DNA of 64,000 bases from Leadbetterella sp964563435 (GCA_964563435.1 CAZLXI010000027.1:1-64000), one strand, 5' to 3'. Shown: positions 16,295 through 25,992, counted from the first letter of the stretch. Notes: generated by a model from the letters alone, not told the origin. Numbers and translations are program-made.

Positions 16295-17476
16295 TTAGTT
16301 GTTTTCGGCCAAAGTACGGAATCGCTGAAGCTGGGCACGACGTTTCACTCCCAGCGTTTCGTAGATGCTTTTCAAATGATATTTAACCGTGTTTTCAGAA
16401 ATATAAAGCACGTCGGCGATCTCCTTATTGCTTTTCCCCTGCTGAACCAAAACTATAATTTCCCGCTGACGGATGGTGAGGTCATACCGGCTGAGGTCAA
16501 AAGCCCCGGCAGAGGAGGCCTCGCCACTCTCCGGGCCGGGTTGATGTTTCCGGTAAAAATACAGGACAGGAATCAGGAGAACCAGCAGGAGAACGATCGC
16601 AAGGAGGTAGGTTTTCTGCTTTTTCTGACGGGTGAGCTCCTGCAGTTTTTTTTCATCTTCAATTTTTTTGTCTAAAACCTGGGCTTTACCTGCATACCCC
16701 GTGTAGTCATATACATGAGCAAGGGAATCATATTTTTTTTGGGCTTTGAGGGCCGATGTATGGTCGTTAACAGCATAGAGCTCCCCTTTCAGCACTTCAT
16801 AAAGGTACATCTGGTATTTGATCACCCCTGTTTTTTCGGCCTCCCGGTATCCTTCCCGAAAAGCGCTGTCACGCAGATCGTAGCGCCCCGTAGCATTATA
16901 AAGATGAATTTTCTTCCCGTAAAAAAGAGGGAGGTCCTGGGGCGAATGTTGCCGGGCCAGTGCGATGGCATCGTCGAGGTTCTGTTCAGCTGCACTGTAA
17001 TCTTTGTCTCGTATATGCAGAAAGCTCTTCTGTAAGAGCAGGAAGGCCACATATTGCGGGGCCAGGTGGCGGTAGCCCTGATCTTCCAGCTCTTGCATGA
17101 CAGCCGCGGCTTTGTCGTAAGTCTGGGTATCAAAATATACAAAGGCCTTTTCTGCCTTCAGTTCGGCGACCAGCTTTTCCGCCTGCGTGCTTTTCATCGC
17201 TTCATCGATAGCCATATCAAGGTTATACATGGCCTGCTCGTAGTTGAAGACACGTTTGTAGGTGTACGATTTGTAGAGATAAAGCTTAGACCTTTCAGCA
17301 GGTTTCATGTTAGGATCGGCCAACATCCGCGACAGCAGAGCAATAGACTTGTCGTATTCGAAGGCGTTATTATACGCATAGATCACCTTATCGAGCGTGT
17401 CGCTTAAAGTTTGCTGCGCTATAGTCCCCGAAGTCAGGAGCAGGCTCAAAAGAAAGGTAAGTAGTTGTTTAATAAT
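16295..17476 (-). CDS. TPR - transmembrane - LuxR-type regulator
   Basis: A membrane-bound regulator common in Bacteroidota: a signal peptide (IKQLLTFLLSLLLTSGTIAQ), several TPR-like helical repeats in the periplasm (roughly the first 270 residues), one transmembrane helix (TYLLAIVLLLVLLIPVLYFY), then a cytoplasmic LuxR helix-turn-helix with LTIRQREIIVLVQQGKSNKE and ISENTVKYHLKSIYETLGVK. The open frame extends to an ATG at 17557, but a strong promoter with its -7 box at 17492-17499 lies inside it. No ATG or GTG then precedes the signal peptide. ATT codons near 17474-17479 or a TTG are the remaining options, and the end given here is approximate. Confidence 0.8.
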   Translation of the reverse strand: MIKQLLTFLLSLLLTSGTIAQQTLSDTLDKVIYAYNNAFEYDKSIALLSRMLADPNMKPAERSKLYLYKSYTYKRVFNYEQAMYNLDMAIDEAMKSTQAEKLVAELKAEKAFVYFDTQTYDKAAAVMQELEDQGYRHLAPQYVAFLLLQKSFLHIRDKDYSAAEQNLDDAIALARQHSPQDLPLFYGKKIHLYNATGRYDLRDSAFREGYREAEKTGVIKYQMYLYEVLKGELYAVNDHTSALKAQKKYDSLAHVYDYTGYAGKAQVLDKKIEDEKKLQELTRQKKQKTYLLAIVLLLVLLIPVLYFYRKHQPGPESGEASSAGAFDLSRYDLTIRQREIIVLVQQGKSNKEIADVLYISENTVKYHLKSIYETLGVKRRAQLQRFRTLAENN

Positions 17477-17491
17477 ACCAGGCTTTTTGTA

Positions 17492-17522
17492 CAAATGTAA
17501 GGTGGAGAGCAATGAAATGCAA
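17492..17522 (-). promoter_or_regulatory. Promoter of the TPR-LuxR regulator
   Basis: Minus strand TTG (17520-17522), 20-base spacer, TACATTTG (17492-17499). This is a full consensus match located inside the longest reading frame, arguing against the ATG at 17557. Confidence 0.6.
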
Positions 17523-17739
17523 TTCGGATGAACAGAAAAATTGAGCCGATGACGCACCGGGCAGAAGGGCTCTCAGGGTGGGAAATGGGTGGTTAACAAT
17601 AAACTACCCGTTGACTACCCGTTCAAATAGCATAAATAGAGCAGCTTTTAACTTATTTCGCAAAATCATCAGGTCCCGGCCTGAGCAGTGCCTCAGACTA
17701 CTGTTGAATGTATTTTCACCAACCTTAATTTTAACTGAT

Positions 17740-18315
17740 ATGGTTTTAGCTATGGAATCGGCATTCTTTTTTCTTAAAAAGGAAAGCGAAGGATTTTATG
17801 TAAATAGTGGTGCCTTGCAGGACTTCTCCCGGAACCTGCGGGTTTTAGTGGAACAAAGGAAATCTTATTGTGTGTATTTTGTGACCAGGAAGCTGCTTAG
17901 GAAGGCAGCCGGGCATGAAGACAGTTCGGCCGCCCTTCGCAATGCCGAAATGTTGATTCCGGGGAGCAAGTGGCTGGCCCGAAGCCTGAGGTGGCACCAT
18001 GCAATTAAAGCGCAGAAGATCAATCGCGAACAATTGATAGACACTCTTCTCGAAGCCCTGCCCTGGAATATGATTTGCTTTTATGGCGACGATAACCGCC
18101 AGTTACGTATACTCACTGAAAAATACCCGGAAATAACGACCATCCGACCGCACGCAAAGTTGCTTTCGCCGGAAAGTTTGCTGAATGCAGGAGGTTTCGC
18201 GCTCGTCCTGGTGTGTTTACAGGATACCGAACAGCTTCGGTGGATGAACGCCATGAAGGGAAAAGTGAAAGCCTGTATGGTGGGCCTCGGTGATGGGAAA
18301 ATGGGATGGTTCTGA
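17740..18315 (+). CDS. Hypothetical protein, possible remote WecG/TagA-type relative
   Basis: A 191-residue soluble protein from the ATG at 17740; an upstream extension to 17578 is possible but less likely. I cannot assign a family with confidence. The order of elements - GSKWLARSLRWHHAIKAQKI, a strand MICFYGDDNRQLRILTEKYP, then a hydrophobic strand FALVLVCL and VGLGDGKMGWF at the very end - loosely resembles the core of WecG/TagA/CpsF glycosyltransferases. The match is weak and the catalytic Asp/Thr region is not evident. It is isolated: the neighbours are a divergent regulator and a serine hydrolase. Between this gene and 18596 there is AT-rich sequence with no gene. Confidence 0.5.
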   Translation: MVLAMESAFFFLKKESEGFYVNSGALQDFSRNLRVLVEQRKSYCVYFVTRKLLRKAAGHEDSSAALRNAEMLIPGSKWLARSLRWHHAIKAQKINREQLIDTLLEALPWNMICFYGDDNRQLRILTEKYPEITTIRPHAKLLSPESLLNAGGFALVLVCLQDTEQLRWMNAMKGKVKACMVGLGDGKMGWF

Positions 18316-18596
18316 GAAGGCCGGCGGTTAAACAATATTTAGCTTATATTTTTTAATTTTATTAAATCGAATCGCAAACTATGATGCGAAAGCGCGCCTT
18401 GGAGCAGGTGTGTGATCGGTTGTTCTTATCTGTTGTCGCTGGTTATCTTACGGGATTTAAGCCGGACTCAATTTTCATATGAAATTCGTCGGAAAAGATT
18501 GGGCTTGCCAAGGTATCATGTCTCTTTTCTTGTTATATTCACTGCGTTAATCGGTTTTACTCAATTTCTATTCTGAAACGTTTTAACACGATTTAT

Positions 18597-20390
18597 ATGA
18601 AGAAACTATTATTAATTATCTCTGTGGTCATGGTACTCCCGGTTTATGCCCAGAAGAAACAATTGTCAAAAATTGCTGATCCGCTCTCGGGCGTGGAAAA
18701 GCATTTGGAACAAATCTTAAAAGATAGAAAAGCAGCCGGTTTTGCGGTGGCGGTGGTGAAGAAAGATAGTGTAATTTATGCCAGAGGTTTTGGTTACCGG
18801 GACTACGAAAATAAACTTCCGGTTACTCCCAATACGCTCTTTGCCATAGGGTCATGTACAAAAGCTTTTACGGTATCACTTCTGGGCCTTATGAAGGAAG
18901 AAGGGGGGCTTGATTATGACAAACCGGTAAGAGACTATCTGCAAGGAATCCGGTTTAATAACGATGAATTAAATCGTGGGGTGACTGTCAGAGATGCTAT
19001 TGTGCACAGAACGGGATTGCCTCGTCATGACTTCTCATGGTATCTCTTTAGCACGGATTCGAGAGATGAACTCCTGAAACGCATTGAGTTTATGGAGCCC
19101 ACTGCTACGCTCAGACAAACCTGGCAGTATAATAATTTCATGTACCTGGTGCAGGGTATGATAGCTGAAAGAAAATATGGAAAGACCTGGGAAGAGCTGG
19201 TCCGCCAGAAACTTTTTATCCCGCTAAACATGACGCGGACAAACACATCCATAAGTGCACTCTCAGGGGATAGTGACGCTGCTTTAGGATATACACTTAA
19301 AAGCGATAGCATCATTTCAAAGTCAGATTATTACAACATCAACGCCATGGGACCCGCCGGAAGCATCAATAGTAGCGTTTTGGAAATGACCAACTGGCTG
19401 AAGGTATGGATAAACAAAGGCGTGCTGAATGGCAGGAAGATATTACCGGAATCTTATATTAATGAAGCGATAAGCTCTCAAATGGTGGTTTCGCCCGGTT
19501 ATCCGGGAACAGAAACCCCTGACCTGCATGTGTCAAATTATGGTTTCGGATGGTTTATCAGCTCTTACAGAGGCCATTACAGGGTAGATCATGGCGGAAA
19601 CATAGACGGTTTTTCTGCAAGTACCGCATTTTTTCCGACAGATAGTATAGGTATTGTGGTTTTAACCAATCAGAATGCCTCGGCCTTAAATAACTTAGTA
19701 AGGAATACAATTGCCGACAGGCTGCTGAATCTTAACCCGATTGACTGGAATGAAAGGAGAAATAAATCCGAAATGAAACCAGCATCGGATGTCAAAGGTG
19801 AGGAAAACCGGAAGAGGGGAACACAACCCTCTCACCCCCTGAAAGATTATACCGGGCTTTACACGCACAAGGCGTATGGAACTTTTGAGGTGAAGCACCA
19901 AAACGATTCCCTGATGGCCGTTTTTCCTAATGGGAAAATGTGGCTAAGGCATTATCATTATGATGTTTTTCAGGCAGTTAATTACGGCAAAAACGGGCTT
20001 GTAGACACCAATGAAGTCTCCGGTATACCCATTCCGTTTTATATGAATGAAGCAGGAGATATAGTGTCAGTAAAGCTGAAATTTCAGCCGGAGCTGGAAC
20101 CCTTCGAATTTGCCAGGGCTAATAAACCAAAGGAGCTGGGGGAGGATGATTTGAAAATTTATGTTGGAGAATATCAGCTCGCTCCGCAGGCGATCGCCCG
20201 GGTATATATAAAAGACCAAAAACTGCATTTATTCATCAAGGGGCAGCCGGAGTATGAATTGGTATCTGTCGCCGACCGAAAGTTTGAAATAAAAAATCTG
20301 AAAAATTACTCCCTCGAATTTGAAGATTCTGCGGAATCCGTGAAATTTATCCAGCCCAATGGGATTTTTAAAGCAACGAAAGTTAAATAG
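18597..20390 (+). CDS. Secreted serine hydrolase, class C beta-lactamase fold with DUF3471
   Basis: A 597-residue secreted protein (signal peptide to about residue 19, VYAQ). The beta-lactamase/transpeptidase-like domain spans roughly residues 30-380. It has the nucleophile motif SCTK (GSCTKAFTVSLLG), a YNN motif (QYNNFMYLVQG) and HGG (VDHGGNIDGF), the three active-site motifs of class C beta-lactamases and D-aminopeptidases. A C-terminal beta-barrel extension with LKDYTGLYTHKAYGTFEV is of the DUF3471 type. It probably hydrolyses small peptides, esters or D-amino-acid compounds; resistance to beta-lactams should not be assumed. The broken alpha/beta hydrolase follows 115 bases later. Confidence 0.88.
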   Translation: MKKLLLIISVVMVLPVYAQKKQLSKIADPLSGVEKHLEQILKDRKAAGFAVAVVKKDSVIYARGFGYRDYENKLPVTPNTLFAIGSCTKAFTVSLLGLMKEEGGLDYDKPVRDYLQGIRFNNDELNRGVTVRDAIVHRTGLPRHDFSWYLFSTDSRDELLKRIEFMEPTATLRQTWQYNNFMYLVQGMIAERKYGKTWEELVRQKLFIPLNMTRTNTSISALSGDSDAALGYTLKSDSIISKSDYYNINAMGPAGSINSSVLEMTNWLKVWINKGVLNGRKILPESYINEAISSQMVVSPGYPGTETPDLHVSNYGFGWFISSYRGHYRVDHGGNIDGFSASTAFFPTDSIGIVVLTNQNASALNNLVRNTIADRLLNLNPIDWNERRNKSEMKPASDVKGEENRKRGTQPSHPLKDYTGLYTHKAYGTFEVKHQNDSLMAVFPNGKMWLRHYHYDVFQAVNYGKNGLVDTNEVSGIPIPFYMNEAGDIVSVKLKFQPELEPFEFARANKPKELGEDDLKIYVGEYQLAPQAIARVYIKDQKLHLFIKGQPEYELVSVADRKFEIKNLKNYSLEFEDSAESVKFIQPNGIFKATKVK

Positions 20391-20505
20391 TGTTCTGTTT
20401 GGAAATAAATAATATAAAATAGCCGGAGGCTCTTCGCTTTCATAAGCCGGCCGGCCCCTGCCGGCTGTGAATAAAGCTTAAGGGTCTTAACTATTTTTTT
20501 TAAAG

Positions 20506-20929
20506 ATGAAAAAGGTATTATTGTTTATTGTGGAAAGCAGATTTGAATACCGTCTTTTCCAAAGCTCCGGAAAACCGGCGGACGGCCTACATTAACGAGA
20601 TCGGCCCTTTGTTTTCTTCTTCCTGGGGGAGATATTTTCTGAAGTTTAATCCGGACAATTATATTTCAAAAATTAAGGTTCCCTTACTGGCTCTGAATGG
20701 AAGCCTGGATTTGAACGTTCCGTCTAAAGAAAACCTGGAAGGAATCAGGACGTCTTTGGAAAAAGGAGGTAATAAGAATTATGAAGTGGTGGAATTTGAG
20801 GGACTGAACCATTTATTTCAAACGGCAAAAACGGGTAGTCCGACAGAATATGGCACTATAGAGGAGACGATTTCCCCGAAAGTACTTGAGAAAATCGGTA
20901 CATGGGTGAAAAGTCTGGACAAATAAGCA
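20506..20929 (+). pseudogene. Broken alpha/beta hydrolase (C-terminal remnant)
   Basis: Only the last third of an alpha/beta hydrolase remains. From about 20530 the frame reads through DNYISKIKVPLLALNGSLDL (the strand bearing the catalytic Asp), then EFEGLNHLF with the catalytic His, and ends near 20926. The N-terminal strands, lid and nucleophile elbow are missing. Just upstream, an ATG at 20506 starts a signal-peptide-like MKKVLLFIV in a different frame and joins directly to this piece. The pattern fits an internal deletion that fused the first codons to the C-terminal part out of frame. A hairpin (AGCCGG / CCGGCT) lies at 20445-20466. Confidence 0.72.
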
Positions 20930-21008
20930 ATCGGTATGGGACGTAGTGGTTACATAATGAGGGAATAATTCTAATGAGATTCTAATCTCGGGGTGTGTAT
21001 ACGCAGTA

Positions 21009-21016
21009 TACTTTTG
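21009..21016 (+). promoter_or_regulatory. -7 box of the spermidine-synthase-like gene
   Basis: TACTTTTG matches TAnnTTTG, 41 bases before the ATG at 21057. No clear -33 box is visible. Confidence 0.4.
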
Positions 21017-21056
21017 CTAATCAGTATTTGAATGGCAACTAACTTTGATCCCGTAA

Positions 21057-23288
21057 ATGACCCGAACTAACAAGACCTTAGGCCTCTTTCTCATTATTGT
21101 TTACTTTTTTTCCGGTTTTGCGGCATTGGTTTACCAGGTGGTCTGGCAGCGCTGGCTTGTTTTTTTTACGGGCATGAGCTCGGTCAATATCAGCCTGATC
21201 GTTTCCGCTTTTATGGCCGGTTTGGGCATAGGCTACCTGGTGGGGGGCTATTTGGCCGACAAACTGAAACCGGGTCAGCATGTCACGGCCTTTCTGCTGG
21301 CGGAGCTGGGAATAGGTTTATTTGCCATTTTTAGTAAAAGCATTTTCTACGATTGGCTTTATATGCAGAATCAAACGGCCTCTCTGCCGCTGTTTACGAT
21401 GTATGCCCTGTTATTTGTATTGCTGCTGGTACCTACATTCCTGATGGGCGTGTCATTGCCTTTGCTGTCGAAATCGTTCCATTCTACCGGTAACCAGGGT
21501 AACTTCATCAGCCTGCTTTATTTTACCAATACGTTGGGCTCGGCTATCGGCACATTTGCAGCGGCATTTTATCTGATACCCTGGTTTGGCTTTGAAAAAG
21601 TGGTGTTCATCGCCGCTTCCCTGAATTTTTTCTGCGGGATTTCCGTGTTCCTGATCTTTAAGCTTCTGAATTCATCCAAAGTAGCAGAAGCGGGTCAGGC
21701 AGCAGAAGATGAAGCCCCCGTTGAAAGTATTCCGTTCAAATACTGGCTGCTGCAATATTTTATCTCCGGTTTTGCAGCCATTGCCCTGGAGATCGTGTGG
21801 TTCCGGATGATCGATGTGATGATGAAGTCGTATGCAGTTACGTTCTCTCTCATTCTGACCATTTACCTGGGTTCCATGGCCTTCGGCTCTTTTTTCGGGG
21901 TTTATTTTAACCGGTATTTTAAAGGAAATAAGCTGAAAGTATTCCTGTGGGCGCAATATCTCCTGTATGCTTATGTGGCGGTTTCAGTCTTTTTGCTTCA
22001 TTTTTTCGTCACAGACCTGTCCTTCCTCGAACCTTTAAGAGTCTTCTTCGAAGGTTACGATGAGGTATCGAGTTTTAAGATCAGGATGATCACTATGATA
22101 GTGATACCGGTCTTCTTAATGTCATTGCCTACATTCATTATGGGTTTCAGCTTTAGTGTATCCCAGAATATTATTCAGCGCGATTTCTCGATCGTCGGCC
22201 GGAAAGTGGGTGGTCTGCAGTTTATCAATATAGTGGGCTCTACCCTGGGCGCGTGGTTTGCTTCACTGATCGGATTCGAGGTTTTGGGGAGCGCACTGAC
22301 GCTCAAATTAGTAGCTTTGCTGGGGCTGCTGTATGTGGTGGCTATGATGCTCAAAAAGCATACAGGTGTTATAAGCGGGGGCGTTTATACGGCTTTGTTG
22401 CTGGGCTTTGTCATTCTTGTACCGGGTAAAAAAGATTTCTGGAAAAACCTTTCCGGAGTCAGAGAACACGCTGACTTTGTGTTTAGTGAAGACAAAACCG
22501 CTTTATCTTCCATTAAAATAGCAGAACCTCATTCTCATGTATTCGTCAACGGACTCGGACAGAGTCTGTTTCCGATGAAAGACGATTATTTTCATATCAT
22601 GCTGGGGGCTATTCCGGCCTTTGTGCACCCGGATCCCCAAGACGTGGGGATCATTGGTATGGGATCGGCCGGTACCTTATATGGCGCTTCGGGCCGTGAA
22701 GCCACAAAAAGTATGGACTGCTGGGAGGTTATCAAGAGCCAGCCGGAGGTATTACTGGACTTTGTTAAACGCACAGGTGACAGTTCGGCCTGGTATATTT
22801 TGAACGACAGCCGTCTCCGGCTGGTGTTGGATGACGGCCGGAAATCTATCCAGAAGCAGGATAAAAAGTACGATATACTGGAAGCCGACGGGTTACGTCC
22901 CCGTTCGTCTTATTCGGGAAATCTCTATTCGGTAGAGTATTTCAAATTGCTGCAATCCCGGCTGAAGCCCGGCGGCATAGCGGTTACCTGGGCGCCCAGT
23001 GAGCGTATAAAAAACGGCTTCAGATCGGTTTTTCCTTATGTATATGAGGTGCAGGAGTCGCTTTACCTGGGTTCTGATTCCCCGTTGAACTTTGATTTGG
23101 CGGCTATAACGGAAAGGTTGGACGAACCTTTCAGCAAAGTCTTTTACGACCGGGCGCAGATCGATATTAAAGGGATCATGCTCAATTTCCTGAAGACACT
23201 TAAAGTGGTGCAGGCCGGAAACATAACACAGGGAAGCCACGAGGTAAACACCGATATGTGGCCAAAAGACGAATACCAGCGCAATTAA
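21057..23288 (+). CDS. Membrane protein fused to a spermidine synthase-like domain
   Basis: A 743-residue fusion. Residues 1 to about 460 hold some 12 or more hydrophobic segments, in two blocks resembling the membrane half of fused-MFS/spermidine synthase proteins. The cytoplasmic C-terminal domain is a Rossmann methyltransferase-like spermidine synthase fold, with DVGIIGMGSAGTLYGAS (nucleotide loop), DCWEVIKSQP, RLVLDDGRKSIQKQDKKYDI and an ending with GGIAVTWAPSERIKNGF. The family is widespread, and its substrates are generally unknown. True aminopropyltransferase activity is uncertain because the polyamine-binding residues of SpeE are only partly matched. It converges with the amidase gene. 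Confidence 0.82.
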   Translation: MTRTNKTLGLFLIIVYFFSGFAALVYQVVWQRWLVFFTGMSSVNISLIVSAFMAGLGIGYLVGGYLADKLKPGQHVTAFLLAELGIGLFAIFSKSIFYDWLYMQNQTASLPLFTMYALLFVLLLVPTFLMGVSLPLLSKSFHSTGNQGNFISLLYFTNTLGSAIGTFAAAFYLIPWFGFEKVVFIAASLNFFCGISVFLIFKLLNSSKVAEAGQAAEDEAPVESIPFKYWLLQYFISGFAAIALEIVWFRMIDVMMKSYAVTFSLILTIYLGSMAFGSFFGVYFNRYFKGNKLKVFLWAQYLLYAYVAVSVFLLHFFVTDLSFLEPLRVFFEGYDEVSSFKIRMITMIVIPVFLMSLPTFIMGFSFSVSQNIIQRDFSIVGRKVGGLQFINIVGSTLGAWFASLIGFEVLGSALTLKLVALLGLLYVVAMMLKKHTGVISGGVYTALLLGFVILVPGKKDFWKNLSGVREHADFVFSEDKTALSSIKIAEPHSHVFVNGLGQSLFPMKDDYFHIMLGAIPAFVHPDPQDVGIIGMGSAGTLYGASGREATKSMDCWEVIKSQPEVLLDFVKRTGDSSAWYILNDSRLRLVLDDGRKSIQKQDKKYDILEADGLRPRSSYSGNLYSVEYFKLLQSRLKPGGIAVTWAPSERIKNGFRSVFPYVYEVQESLYLGSDSPLNFDLAAITERLDEPFSKVFYDRAQIDIKGIMLNFLKTLKVVQAGNITQGSHEVNTDMWPKDEYQRN

Positions 23289-23426
23289 TGCACATCAGTG
23301 CAGGGTGTTGGCTATGAGGAATCCGGGGTCTTTTTTTGACACGGCATCCCTGAAAAGCACAAGACCCGGGCCGGCTAAAATATACCCAAAATGACACCGG
23401 CAGTGTTCGGCCGCTTCAGGAGTATT

Positions 23427-24287
23427 TTACAGATATTTTTTGAAAATAGTATACAATATCCGGGTATCCTGCTCATTGAGTTCGGAATGGGGGGTGTCGT
23501 CCTGGACATAATGGATCTTAAAAGCCCGGATGGCATTGCCGATGTTGCCGATATCGTAACCGATGATGCGCAGTGCCAACACGGGGTCAAAACTGGCCGG
23601 CGGTGTTTCCGGATCTTCTTCATACCAGTAGCCGAAACCTTCCTCTGCCAGTCGTTTCCACGGAAATCGGAAAGGGTCTATTTTGCGGTTCGGGGCGTAG
23701 TCGGCATGCCCTATGAAGTTCCCCTGCGGAATACGGTGGGTTTCTTTCAGAACTTTCAGCAGCTCGATCAGTGCGGTGATCTGCACCTCCGGCCAGGGAT
23801 CGTTGGTGCCGTTATTATCCATTTCAATACCGATAGATGAGGAGTTCAGGTCGGTGTCATTCCCCCATTTTCCCACTCCGGCGTGGTGGGCTCTTACGTA
23901 ATCATTCACCATCTGCACCACTTTACCGTCTCTCCCCACCACGTAGTGGGAGCTCACGGCGGTGCGTTCCAGCTGAAAAGTCTGTATGGTCTGATCTGTG
24001 GAATTCTGGGCGGTGTGATGGATGAGCACATAGTTGGGTTTACGGATGCTGAGGTTAGTGGTGGCCACCCATAGCTTATCGGGCCAGTTCACTTTGTCGA
24101 GCTGGCTGGCAGCGGGCCGCTCGGTCAGCTGGCGGCCTGCTGCTTTTACTTTTTTCCGGTATGTTTTCTCTGCGGGGGCATATTTGCCGGTGATGCAGGA
24201 AGTACTGAGCAAAAGGAGTCCGGAGAAAAGAAGCCCGTGCCTGAGCGGGTGTCTCAAGCAGGATAACTGAAATAATCGGATTTTCAT
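23427..24287 (-). CDS. N-acetylmuramoyl-L-alanine amidase lipoprotein (amidase_2/AmpD-like)
   Basis: A 286-residue zinc amidase that cleaves the bond between N-acetylmuramic acid and L-alanine in peptidoglycan or its fragments. A signal peptide with lipobox LSTSC (Cys31) suggests a periplasmic or outer-membrane lipoprotein. Zinc ligands are placed as in AmpD: His in YVLIHHTA, His in FIGHADYAP and Asp in KIDPFRFPW. SSHYVVGRDGKVVQMVNDYVRAHHAG and SSIGIEMDNNG are also family signatures. It likely remodels or recycles cell wall rather than inducing a beta-lactamase. The 3' end converges with the spermidine-synthase-like gene over 138 bases without a gene. Confidence 0.88.
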   Translation of the reverse strand: MKIRLFQLSCLRHPLRHGLLFSGLLLLSTSCITGKYAPAEKTYRKKVKAAGRQLTERPAASQLDKVNWPDKLWVATTNLSIRKPNYVLIHHTAQNSTDQTIQTFQLERTAVSSHYVVGRDGKVVQMVNDYVRAHHAGVGKWGNDTDLNSSSIGIEMDNNGTNDPWPEVQITALIELLKVLKETHRIPQGNFIGHADYAPNRKIDPFRFPWKRLAEEGFGYWYEEDPETPPASFDPVLALRIIGYDIGNIGNAIRAFKIHYVQDDTPHSELNEQDTRILYTIFKKYL

Positions 24288-24414
24288 CGGTATAAAATTT
24301 TAGCTGTTAGCGATTAGTTTATTAGCAGTTAGCCGCCGCGGCTTCACCGGGTGACGTTTCGTTTTATTCATAGGCAAACCATTTTCTAAAAGCTTACCGC
24401 TATTTTACAGCATC

Positions 24415-25992
24415 TTATGGTTTCACGCCCGGCTGGGTGATCTCAAATTTTTCTTCTTCTTTGGTTTTTATGACAATGGCCTTTACATCTTCCAGCAGCT
24501 TTTTGGCATCATACACGATACCGTCTTTTACCGTATACCTTACGCCGCCCACACGCACTACCTCATTATTATCGGTTACGCGTACGGCGCCCGTGCCGTA
24601 AAGGGTGCTGAAGTTGGCGAGAGGGTTTTCTTCGGTGATGACAAAATCGGCCAGTTTCCCGGGTTCTACCGATCCCAGCTCCTTTTCCAGCCCGAGCGCT
24701 TCGGCCCCTTTGATGGTGGCTGAACGAATGACCTCCAGGGGGTGGAATCCGGCTTCGCGTAACAATTCCAGCTCACGGATGAAGGCAAAACCGTAGAGCT
24801 GATAAATAAAACCGGAATCGGAACCGGTGGTCACCCTTCCCCCCCGGTTTTTATATTCATTCACAAAGCGCATCCAGAGGCGGTAGTTTTCTTTCCACTG
24901 AATTTCCTGTTCGGTGCCCCAGTCGAGCCAGTAGCTTCCGTGTGATATACGACTGGGGCCATAAAAGCGCCATAAGGAAGGCAGGGTGTATTCTTCATGC
25001 CATTCGGCCCGGCGGGCCCGCATGAAGTCACGGTTGGCCTCATAAATATTAAAAGTGGGGTCAAGGGTAAAGTCCAGTTTAAGGAGCTCATCCATCACCT
25101 GGTACCATTTTTCGGAACCGGGCTCAGCGGCCTGCTTCCACAACTTTCCGGCCTCTTCAAAACGGTGCTGCTCATTGTTATAATTGTAGTCGGCGGGGTA
25201 GTCCTGCAGCGTCCGGTCGCTGAACAGCGCTTCCGGCAGTCCGTACCAGTGCTCCATGGAGGTCAGCCCGGCTTTGGCCGTAGCCAACACATTCATACGG
25301 GCTACCTCCAGCTGGGCATGGTGACAGGCCGATCGCAGGCCCAGCTTTTTGTTTTCTTCCAGGGCGGCACGGAAAACCGCAGGTTCCGCCCCGAAAAACT
25401 TGATGCCGTCGGCTCCTTTACGGGCATTTTCCCGAACCCAGGCGCGGGCGGCCTCCGGTGTGGTAATGGTTTCACTGCTGCCCATTCCGAAGAAGGAGTA
25501 GGCGAGGATGCGCGGGGCCGTGATCTCATTTTTCAGGCTCAGCTGCTTGTGCTTCAGGGTCCATTCGAGGCCGTTTCCCGAACCCGGTTCGCGTACGGTA
25601 GTAACGCCGTGGGCCAGCCATAATTTGAAAACGTACTCGGAGGGGGTACCCTGGGCCCGTCCGCCGATATGGCCATGCATATCCACGAAGCCGGGCATGA
25701 GGTACATTCCGGTGCAATCCAGTTCCTTATCTCCGGCACCTGCTGTGGGCCTGCGTCTGGGATCGACAGGAACACCCGGATAACCCACCTGACGGATCTC
25801 ACGGATCCGCTGCTGCTCTACTACAATGTCTACCGGACCCATTGGCGGCGCTCCGGTAGAATTAATGAGGGTAACCCCTCTGATGATAAGCCGGTTGTAA
25901 GGGCCTTCGCCTTCAGCACGTTTGGGGGCATCCTGGACCTGGGCCCGGGCCATATTGATCAGTATAAAAACGAGAAGTACTGTTTTTTTCAT
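24415..25992 (-). CDS. Secreted amidohydrolase (metal-dependent, imidazolonepropionase-like)
   Basis: A 525-residue amidohydrolase with a signal peptide (MKKTVLLVFILINMARAQ). The HxH pair is in MPGFVDMHGHIGG near residue 105. Further metal or active-site residues occur in ACHHAQLEV and SMEHWYG, and the Asp in TTGSDSGF. The C-terminal composite domain ends ALGLEKELGSVEPGKLADFV, as in related enzymes. Family members hydrolyse cyclic amides, dipeptides or similar bonds; the substrate is unknown. It diverges from the M19 dipeptidase gene, sharing a 73-base region, so both may act on peptides or derivatives outside the cytoplasm. Confidence 0.85.
   Translation of the reverse strand: MKKTVLLVFILINMARAQVQDAPKRAEGEGPYNRLIIRGVTLINSTGAPPMGPVDIVVEQQRIREIRQVGYPGVPVDPRRRPTAGAGDKELDCTGMYLMPGFVDMHGHIGGRAQGTPSEYVFKLWLAHGVTTVREPGSGNGLEWTLKHKQLSLKNEITAPRILAYSFFGMGSSETITTPEAARAWVRENARKGADGIKFFGAEPAVFRAALEENKKLGLRSACHHAQLEVARMNVLATAKAGLTSMEHWYGLPEALFSDRTLQDYPADYNYNNEQHRFEEAGKLWKQAAEPGSEKWYQVMDELLKLDFTLDPTFNIYEANRDFMRARRAEWHEEYTLPSLWRFYGPSRISHGSYWLDWGTEQEIQWKENYRLWMRFVNEYKNRGGRVTTGSDSGFIYQLYGFAFIRELELLREAGFHPLEVIRSATIKGAEALGLEKELGSVEPGKLADFVITEENPLANFSTLYGTGAVRVTDNNEVVRVGGVRYTVKDGIVYDAKKLLEDVKAIVIKTKEEEKFEITQPGVKP

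Noticed and set aside
18597..20390. Antibiotic-resistance beta-lactamase
   Set aside because: The motifs show only the serine-hydrolase fold; length, DUF3471 and context point to a general secreted hydrolase. The same applies to 40070-41107.
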